Assembly (NCBI RefSeq): GCF_018255755.1
Contig: NZ_CP073766.1
Location: 124,001 to 188,000, forward strand
Direction of reading: 5' to 3'
Origin: Chitinophaga sp. HK235
GTDB taxonomy: Bacteria; Bacteroidota; Bacteroidia; Chitinophagales; Chitinophagaceae
Length of the DNA: 64,000 nucleotides
The notes below the pieces were generated by a model that was given only the letters and a program-made list of their open reading frames with translations, was not told where the DNA came from and did not search any database. Within the stretch, counting starts at the first letter, position 1; every line of letters begins with the position of its first letter. This document shows, one piece after another, positions 17,562-27,800 of the stretch. The translations under genes were made by a program, and so were the position numbers.

Positions 17562-18850
17562 ATGAGGTGCTTAAGTTCATATCATCAGCAGCGCTTGTGG
17601 TTTATAGATCATTTTGAGAAAGATAACCTGTACAAAGGAGGTCCTGTTTATCACAATATGGCGCTTGGATTTAAGATGGACGGGAATTTCTCAGCGGCAG
17701 CCATCAGTGATGCTGTGAAGGCATTGGCAGACATCCATCCTGTGTTGAGAACAATACTGATTAACGAGGAAAATACCATCTGGCAGGATATAAAAGATAC
17801 AGCTGAAATCAATATCGCGGATATAGTGAAACCGGAAGAAGACCTTGCTGCTAATCTGGAACGCCTGCGGCAGCGACCTTTTGAATTCGAAAAAGAATTA
17901 TTGTTTAGATGCTATTATGAGCTTAAAGAAGAAGCTGTTATTTGTTGTTTCGTGATTCATCATATCATTATCGACAGGACCAGTTTGCCAGTGCTCAGGG
18001 ATGTATTTGTACAACTGCTGTCCGGAAAGGCGCCGGAAGCGCTTCCGGTTACCTATGATAAGTTCTCGGATTGGCAGAATAGCCTCACCAAAGATGATCT
18101 GGAACCTTTGTTGTTTTACTGGAAGAATAAGCTACGGAATTTACAGGTCCTTTATTTTGTAACAGATCATCCCAGGGAGCAAATACATATTTATCGTTCC
18201 TGCACTGTCTCCCGGAACATAGAAAAGCCTGCCATAGTGGATTTTTGTGCCCGTCAGGGCATACCTGCGCGGCAGCTTTTTCTGGCGGTATATAAAATGG
18301 CGCTGTCCAGGCTAACCGGGTTGTCAGATATCGTTATCGGCAGTATGATGGATGTAAGACCTGTCGGAATAGAAGGGCTGACAGGGCCGCTGGATAACTG
18401 GGTGGTGTTGCGCACGCTGATCGATACGGATCATTCCCTGATGGAAAACTTAAAAAGCGTAGGCAGGGAGTGGAGCGAAACAGCAGCATTTAAGACCATG
18501 CCTTTCGATAAGCTGGTGCTGGACCTCAATCCCCAGAAGGATATGAGCAGAACGGCATTGTTTGATGTGGCTTATAATTTTGAGACTGACAGCCTGAAAA
18601 ATGAACATGTAACGTCTATAGGCGCGAACAACGAGGGATTGGGCAAATACGACTTTAATTTGCTGATCAGGGAGAATGATCAGGATTATCAGCTGTTTTT
18701 AACTTACAACGAACTTTATTTTAACGATTATACGGTTGATGCGATCGTTGATCTGATGAACAGGTTAATGGTAACGCTGTTGACCAGCCCTGATACGTTG
18801 CTGAAGGATGTGCCGCTGGTATCTTCCAACATCAAAGTATCTGCTTTCCG
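17562..18850 (+). other. N-terminal C domain with altered motif (HHIIIDR)
   Basis: The protein begins at the first C-domain motif with no docking segment. The active-site motif keeps both His and the Asp but replaces Gly by Arg and Trp-Ser by Thr-Ser, matching the change in the terminal C domain of the preceding protein (DQTS there, DRTS here). Together they form a C-C junction between modules M5 and M6. Confidence 0.7.
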
Positions 18851-21800
18851 GCAAACGGAGACGCTTGTGTTGAATGAAAATGATTCCATCATCAGCCGGT
18901 TTAATGAACAGGTAAAGAAAAGTGGGGATAGCCCGGCGGTAGCTTTTATGGATACTACGCTGACATACCGGGAACTGGACGTACGTTCCGGTCAACTGGC
19001 CAACTATCTCAGGGAACGGTACACGATTCATCCGGAAGATGGCATCGCCATTATTCTCCCTAAAACAGAACAACTGATTGTGGCCATACTGGCCGTATTA
19101 AAACTTGCTGCAGTATATGTACCGATAGACCCTTCGTACCCGGAGGAAAGGAAAACGTTTATACTGGAAGATGCCGCGTGTAAAGCAGTGATCGATGAAG
19201 TATTTCTGGCGGAGCACCGGGAGGCTATTGCAGTTGCTTCTCCGGAAGCACCCCCTGTTACGATTGGCAGGAACAACCTGGCGTATATCATCTATACCTC
19301 AGGTTCTACCGGAAAACCCAAAGGGGTGATGATCGTTCATGGTAATGTGATTTCCCTGCTGGATTCCAGTCTGCTGAAATTTGATTTTACGGAAAATGAT
19401 ACCTGGAGCCTGTTCCATTCCTATTGCTTTGATTTTTCCGTCTGGGAGATTTTCGGTGCGCTGTTAACAGGTGGGAAGCTACTGGTCTTAAACCATGAAC
19501 AGGTCAAAAACCATCAGTTGTTCATTAAACTGATGCGGCAACATCAGGTGACTGTCTTCAGTCAAACGCCTTCTGCTTTTTATAATTTCATTGCATTGGG
19601 GGAAGATGTTGATTCCTTACGATATATCGTGTTTGGTGGGGAATCCCTGCACGCGGAGAAGCTGGAGGTCTGGTACAAGGCACACCCCGGCGTGAAGCTG
19701 GTCAATATGTACGGTATTACAGAAACCACCGTACACGTGACCTTTAAATTGCTGACAGAAACTGCTGTTCAGCAATCCCTGAATAACGTTGGCATACCGC
19801 TGTTGTTTGCCAATGTGTATGTGCTGGATAAGGATAAAAACCTGTTGCCGTTTGGTAGGCAGGGGGAGATGTATATTTCCGGAACAGGGGTGGCAAGAGG
19901 TTATATCAATCGCCCGGAGCTCTCCGCAGAGCGGTTTGTAGCCTGTCCCTTTGATGATAACGGTGTGATGTATCGGAGTGGCGACCTGGCCAGGTTCTTA
20001 CCTTCCGGGGAACTGGAATATCTGGGCAGGGCCGATGATCAGGTGAAGATCAGGGGCTACCGGATTGAACTGGATGAAATAAAGAAACATATCGAAAGCC
20101 ATCCTGATGTGGTCATCAGCGCGGTGGTGGTGGTAAACCTCCCGGACGGCGACAAAGCGATAGCTGCCTATGTTGTTACAAAAGAACACGGCAGTATAGA
20201 CGTTGTCCGCGCCTATCTGGCCAGCCGGGTGCCGGAATATATGGTGCCGGCTTTCTGGGTGAGGCTGGAAGATATGCCAATCAATGCCAATGGTAAAGTA
20301 GACCAGCGCAGATTACCATCCCCGATAGGCCTGACGGACGGAGAGGAACAGGAAATACTTCCTCCGGAAACGAAAACAGAAATCGGGTTGGCAGGCATCT
20401 GGGAAGAACTGCTGAATACCTCCCGCATAAGTCTGACAGACAACTTCTTTAAGCTGGGCGGGCATAGCCTGAAAGCCATCCGCCTGATAGGGCTGATACA
20501 CAAACAATTCAACGTGCTGTTGGAGCTGAAGCATATCTTCTCCAATCCCACGCTCAGAGAACAGGCGCTATTGATCACTTCCGGAACGGGCAGCGCTTTC
20601 AACGCTATAGACCGGGTGCCGGAGGCGGACCACTATGCTATTTCCCCTGCACAGAGCAGGTTGTGGATATTGAGCCAGTATGAGGAAGCATTGGTGTCGT
20701 ATAATATGCCGGGTCATGTCGTATTAAACGGAATGTATGACACGACGTTGTTTCAGCGGGCCGTCGAAGCGGTGATCGATCGCCATGAGATATTACGGAC
20801 GGTATTTGTGATGGATGCTTCCGGGGAGATCCGTCAGCAGGTGGCGGACCGCGAAATACCGGGTTTTGAAATCGGTTATGAAGATTTCCGGGGAGAAGAA
20901 GATAAGGCACGGGCTTATATCGCCGCAGATGCTTACCGGCCCTTTGATCTGGAGCAGGGTCCTTTGCTGCGGGCAGCTTTATTACAGGTGTCCGATGACC
21001 GCTATATCTTTTATTACAATCTGCATCATATCATCAGCGATGGCTGGTCTATGAAAATACTGGAACGCGATGTGATGGGATATTACGAAGCATTTAAATC
21101 CGGCGTTGCGCCCGGCCTGCCGGCACTTCCCATTCAGTACAGGGACTATGCGGCGTGGCAGTTACGCCAGTTGGAAACGGCGCGGTATGCAGATGACCGG
21201 GCTTTCTGGCAGAACATACTTTCCGGGGAACTGCCGGTATTGGATTTGCCGGCTTATACGTCCCGCCCGATCATAAAAACGTATAATGGTCGCCGTTTGT
21301 CGACGTATATTTCACCCTCCCTTACCGGCGCATTGAACAACTACTGCCGGGAACATGGCGGCAGCCTGTTCATGGGCTTGCTGGCAGTGTGGAATGTGCT
21401 GTGTCACCGGTATACCTCGCTGGAAGATATTATCACCGGAACGCCAGTAGCCGGACGTGAACATTCCGATCTGGAAGATCAGATTGGTTTTTATATCAAC
21501 ACGCTGGCCTTACGCAACAGCGTGGTTCCCCATGAAAGTTTTGATGCTTTCTTTGAACGGATAAAAGAAAATACACTGGAAGCCTATGAACATCAGCAGT
21601 ATCCTTTTGACCGGCTGGTGGACGATCTGGGTTTAAAATATGATACCAGCCGCAGCGTATTGTTCGATGTAATGCTGGTGTTGCAAAATGCCGGCGAAAA
21701 CAGGAACGATACAGCGGTGGCGGAAGATAACCTGCATCAGGTGAAAGACCATGGTCCTGCGGTGGCCAAATTTGACCTGCAGGTCGCCTTTCAGGAAACG

Positions 21801-24800
21801 GGCGATGCATTACTGTTCTCTGTCAACTATAACACGGATGTATATGACCGGGAGATGATAGAGCGGTTGATAGTCCACTACAAGCGCCTGGTAGCTGCCC
21901 TGATGGAAAACCCCGATGTGCTTTTAGGTGCCGTGGAATATTTGCAGGCATCGGAAAAAGATGAGCTGTTGTATCGCTTCAATCCCACCAAAATTGACTA
22001 CCCGAGGGAGAAGACGGTGGCCGACCTGTTTGCAGAACAGGCAGCCATATGCCCGGATAGTACCGCCGTGGTCTTTGAAGGGCGGGAACTGACTTACCGG
22101 GAGCTGGAGGTACGGTCCAACCGGCTGGCGCATTATCTGATAACGCATTATCACGTTGAACGGGAAGACCTGATAAGCATCCGGCTGGAGCGGAGCGAAT
22201 GGATGATCATCGCTATACTGGGAATACTAAAGGCCGGAGCGGCCTATGTACCAATAGATCCGGGGTATCCTGCCGGCCGTATCGCCTATATGGAGGAAGA
22301 CAGCCACTGTAAAGTCTCCATCACCGAAGTGCTGCTCAGCGGGTTTGAACGGGCGGAAGGTTTGCCGGAGAGTCGGCCGGTCGTGACAATCACCCCGGAC
22401 CAGCTGGCATACGTCATGTATACATCCGGTTCTACCGGCCGCCCCAAAGGCGTGATGATATCGCACATAAACATTGTCCGGCTGGTAAAAAACACCAACT
22501 ATGTCCATGTAGGCGAAGGCGACAGGGTATTGGGGCTGTCCAATTTTTCGTTCGATGGTTCCACCTTCGATGTGTTTATGCCGCTGTTGAATGGCGGAGC
22601 AGTAGTCATCTGTACAAAAGACGGGCTGCTGAATGTACAAAGCCTGAGCGAGATCATCGCCAAAGAAAGGGTAGACAGTTTTTTTGTGACCACCGCTTTT
22701 TTTAATGTGTTGACAGATGCTGCACCGGAATCCCTGAAAAGGCTGAAATATGTGCTGGTGGGGGGCGAGCGGGTATCGCAGGAACATATGAGGCGGTTTA
22801 AGGAAAGATACCCGACAGTACGACTGATGAACGTATACGGACCTACGGAGAATACCACGTTCTCCACCTACTACGAAATAAAATTGCCGGTAAACAAAAC
22901 CATTCCGATTGGTGTACCGATCGCCAATAGTACCTGTCTGGTACTGGATGCCAATAATAAGCTGGTGCCTGTCGGGGTACCGGGCCAGATCTGCCTGAGC
23001 GGCGACGGTTTGTCCCGTGGTTATCTCAACGCGCCGGCCTTAACAGCAGAGAAATTCGTCCCGCATCCATACGAAGCCAATGCCCGCTTGTACAAAACAG
23101 GCGACCTGGGAAGGTGGCTGCCCGATGGGAACATTGAATTCATCGGCAGAAAGGATAACCAAATCAAAGTCCGCGGCCACCGGATAGAAACAGGAGAAAT
23201 AGAAGCAGCGCTCCTGTCGCAGGACTTTATTATTCAGGCAGTGGTGGATGTGAAAAAAATAGGGGAGGACCATACTATTGTTGCCTACATTGTTCCTGCG
23301 GCCAATGAACAGCTGGATAAGGCGCTGCTGAAAGAGCGGCTGAGAGTTGATCTGCCGGCGTATATGCTTCCCAGTTATTATGTGGAAGTAAAAGCGCTGC
23401 CGTTAACCTCCAACGGGAAAGTGGACAAAGAGGCATTGCCACCCGTAGGGGAAGCAGACCTGATCAGGGAAGAATACATCGCGCCACAAACAGCAGCAGA
23501 ACATCTGCTGATAGCCATATGGAAGGACGTGCTGAAACAAAGCACCGTGGGCGTAATGGACAATTTTTATGATCTGGGCGGCGATTCCATTAAATCCATA
23601 CAGGTAATATCCCGGCTGCGGGAACAAAACTATCAGGTCAAAGCCAGCCAGATACTGCAAAATCCGGTTTTGAGGAACCTGGCCAGACTGTTAAAAACCA
23701 CGACCATAGAAATCGATCAGTCGCTGGTTACAGGCGAAGTAACGCTGACGCCTATACAACATTATTTCCTGCACGGAAGTCATTTTAAAAACAAACATCA
23801 TTTCAACCAGTCAGTGGTGCTGCAAAGCAGCCAGTCACTGCGTTCAGACTGGGTTGCAGCTTGTGCGGCAAAACTGGCGGAACATCATGATGCCTTAAGG
23901 ATGTCGTTTTCGCTGAACGGCAGCGACTGGGAACAGTTCAACAATGCGGACATACAGGATGTATACACCTTTTTTGATCTGGGACAGGAAGAAAACGACA
24001 TCGCCGCGATGGGTGAAATCGGGCAGCAAATTCAATCCGGATTTGATATCAGGGATGGCAATTTGTTCAAAGTCGTTCATTTCAGGCTAAAAAGCGGCGA
24101 CCGCCTGGCGTTGATAGCCCACCATCTGGTTGTGGACGGCGTTTCCTGGAGGATCATGCTGGAAGACCTGAACGTGCTGTATCAACAAATTCAGAACGGC
24201 CATCCGTTGGCCCTGCCGCGAAAAACCAGCTCCTATAAGACGTGGGCATCCTCTTTAAAAACAGTAGTGGAAAAAGAGCAGCGGTGGGAAAAGGAAAGGG
24301 CTTACTGGGAAAATATCATTCAACAAGGGGCTCATCACGGTTTGCCCGTCAGGGAGAACGCTGGAGAGCAACATAAACTGGACAGGACAGCCGGCTTTTC
24401 TCTGGAGAAAGAACAGACTAAAAAATTACTCACCCGACTTCATCATACTTATAATACCGATATAAACGACCTGTTGTTGACAGCACTGGTAAGGGCATTG
24501 GGCCAGACCCTGGCCGTCAGAAAGGTGTCTGTACAATTGGAAGGGCACGGCAGGGAAGACCTTAAAAATGAGGTGGATGTAAGCCGCACAGTCGGCTGGT
24601 TTACGTCGGTATACCCGGTCATACTGGAAACTGCCGGGGGATCTTTGGAGAAAGATCTCGTGCTGGTAAAAGAGAACCTGCGAACCATCCCCAATAAGGG
24701 CATCGGTTATGGTATGCTGAAGTACCTTTCCGGACAAGGACTGCCTGAAGCCCCGACACAAATTGTCTTTAACTACCTCGGTGATTTTGGCGCCAGGAAC

Positions 24801-27800
24801 ATAGGGGCGAAGGCGGACGCGGTGTTTGAATTTTCAGCGGACTATTTCGGGGCAAGCTCGGCTACAGTTAATGAAGACGACAGCCTGCTGCAGGTTTCAG
24901 GGATTACCGTAGACGGCGTGTTTACTGCTAACATAAAATATAATGCCGCGCTTTTCGATGTTCCCGTGATCGAAGCATTAGCCGCAAATTATAAGGAACA
25001 GCTGTCAGCTTTGATAACCACCCTCGAAAACAACCACCAACGGATTTTAACGCCATCGGACCTTACCTATAAAGGTCTTTCCATAGAAGAGCTGCATGGC
25101 CGAAATGAGGCGGGAACGCTGGAGGATGTTTACCAGCTTTCACCACTGCAAAAGGGAATGTACTATCACTGGCTGGCCGCACCTGATTCCGCTACTTATT
25201 TTGAGCAGTTTTTCTATAAAGCCCATGTTACCAACTTTAACCGGGACAATATTGAACGGGCGTTTAATAAACTCATTCAGAGACATGCGGTATTGAGGAC
25301 CCGCTTCGATACATCCGATGCAGGAGAATTGATTCAGGAAGTGCATACTATCACGGAGGGGGATATTGCTTTCCTGCGGGCCGCGGATGAAGATCAGGTG
25401 ATAGAGGACATCCGGCAGGCAGATATACGGAAAGGATTTGCACTGGATACGCCATATCCCATCAGGCTCCGGGTGATTGCGTTTGACGCGGATACTTACG
25501 GTTTCTTATGGAGTTTCCACCATATCATCATGGACGGATGGTGTATGAGCATCCTGTACAAAGATTTTTGTAAGTTCCTGACAGCAGAAGAACAGGGCGT
25601 AACGCTGTCTTTCCCGGATGTAGCGCCCTACAGCCGGTATGTGGAGTGGATCAACAACTTCAACCCCGATGATTCCCTTGCTTACTGGAACAACTATTTA
25701 ACGGACTATAACAGCAGGGCGGAAATTCCATTTAAAAAACAACAAAAAGCTACCGACATATACGGTAAAGAAAGATTTATGATAGATGGGGAGCTCTTTG
25801 GTAAAATCAACGATCTCACCAAATCGCTGAACGTCACGCAAAATACTTTTATGCAGGCAGTGTGGGGCATGCTGCTGTCCAGATACAACAATACAAAAGC
25901 TGTTGTATTCGGGGCTGTGGTGTCGGGAAGGCCGCCTGAACTGGCAGGAACGGAACAGATGGTCGGGCTGTTTATCAATACCATCCCTGTCAGGATCCAA
26001 TATAGCCGTAAAGACACGCCGAAGGATATACTGTTGCGCGTACAGGAGGAAGGTATCGCAGGAAGCCAGCATCATTACCTGAATATTGTGGATATACAGG
26101 AACAGAGCGCGCTGGGAAAGAACCTGCTACATCATGTGCTGGTATTTGAGAACTATCCGGTAAAAGAAATTGTAGAAAACGATATCCATCAAACCCTGTC
26201 GGCTTATCAGATCCAAAGTGACAGTGTCAGCGTTTTTGAGCGGACCAACTTCGATTTTGGTATTTCCATGGCGCCTGCTGATCATTTCATTTCGGTGGCA
26301 TTGAACTATAATAAAGCGCTGTATGATGAAAATGATATCAAGCGTGTGGTTAGTCATTTTCACCGTTTGATAGCGGCCTTTGCTGAATGCACCGATCAGC
26401 CGGTGATAGAACTGGAGTATTTAACAGCCGGCGAGCGCAAAGAACTGCTGGAATCGCTTAATAACACGGATGTCGATTTCTCTGATGGCAAAACGCTTAT
26501 TGAAAAGTTTGAGAAACAGGTAATCAGTACGCCGGACAATTTCGCGGTGATCTTTCAGGATCAGCGACTAACCTACAGGCAACTGAATGAGCTCAGTAAC
26601 CGGTTCTCCTGGTTTCTGATCAACGAGTATGATATAGTCCCCGGCGACATTGTCGGGATTCAGCTGGAACGCTCGGCTATGTTTGTTGCCATACTGATAG
26701 GGGTGCTGAAAGCCCGTGCCTGCAGCGCTCCCATTGACGTAGCTGCACCGGAACAGCAAAAGAAATATATCGCAGCCAATGCTAAAATGATCATTACTGA
26801 GAAAGAGGTAATGGTCTTTGACCGGCACAGCAACCTGTATAAAACGGAAAATCTCTATCTCGACTACAGGTTGCAGGATTTGATCTATATTATTTATACC
26901 TCCGGCTCAACCGGCGTTCCCAAAGGCTGTATGCTGGAAAATGCAGGCGTGGTCAATCATGTCAATGATAAAGTGCAGTCGCTGGCACTGAATGAAACAT
27001 CCGTGATCTGCCATGCATCGAAGATGAATTTTGTCGGCGGGATCTGGCAATTCTGGGCGCCTCTCAGCACTGGCGGTACGCTGGTACTGACGCCCATGGA
27101 AGAACTGCAGGACATCGCTGCCCTGCTGGATACCACAGTTAAACATGGGGTGTCTATGCTGGAAGTGATCCCTTCCCAGCTGAACATGGTATTCAGTCTG
27201 GGGCAGGAGCATAAACTGAGTCATATCGAAACATTGATCCTGACGGGAGAGCCGTTGACGCCTTCCTATGTGAATAAGTTTTTTGATATCAACCCGGATA
27301 TCAGGATCATTAATACTTATGGACAGACTGAATGTTCAGACGTGACCACGTCTTACACCATGCAGGGGAGGCTGGAAGATGAAAAAATCCTCATTGGTAC
27401 GCCCATTTGCAATACGCAAATGTACATACTGGACGAAGATATGAACCTGTGTGCCAGAGGTGTTGTCGGGGAACTCTGTACCTCCGGGGTGGGCGTTTCC
27501 AGAGGATATCTGCATCAGGAAGAACTAACCCGGGAGAAGTTTGTGGATCATCCGTTTAAAACGGGCGAGCGGTTGTATAAGACCGGCGATCTTGGCAGGT
27601 GGCTGCCCAACGGGAACCTTGAAGTGTTGGGCAGAAAAGATGACCAGATAAAAATACGCGGCTACAGGATCAGTCTGGGTGAAGTAGAAAACGCGCTGCT
27701 GTCGGTAAAAGATGTCAAAAACGCGGTAGTGTTGCCGAAACTGTATGGAGAAGAAAAAGTGATCGTGGCTTACTTCACTGCTAAAGCGGCAATGAATGGT

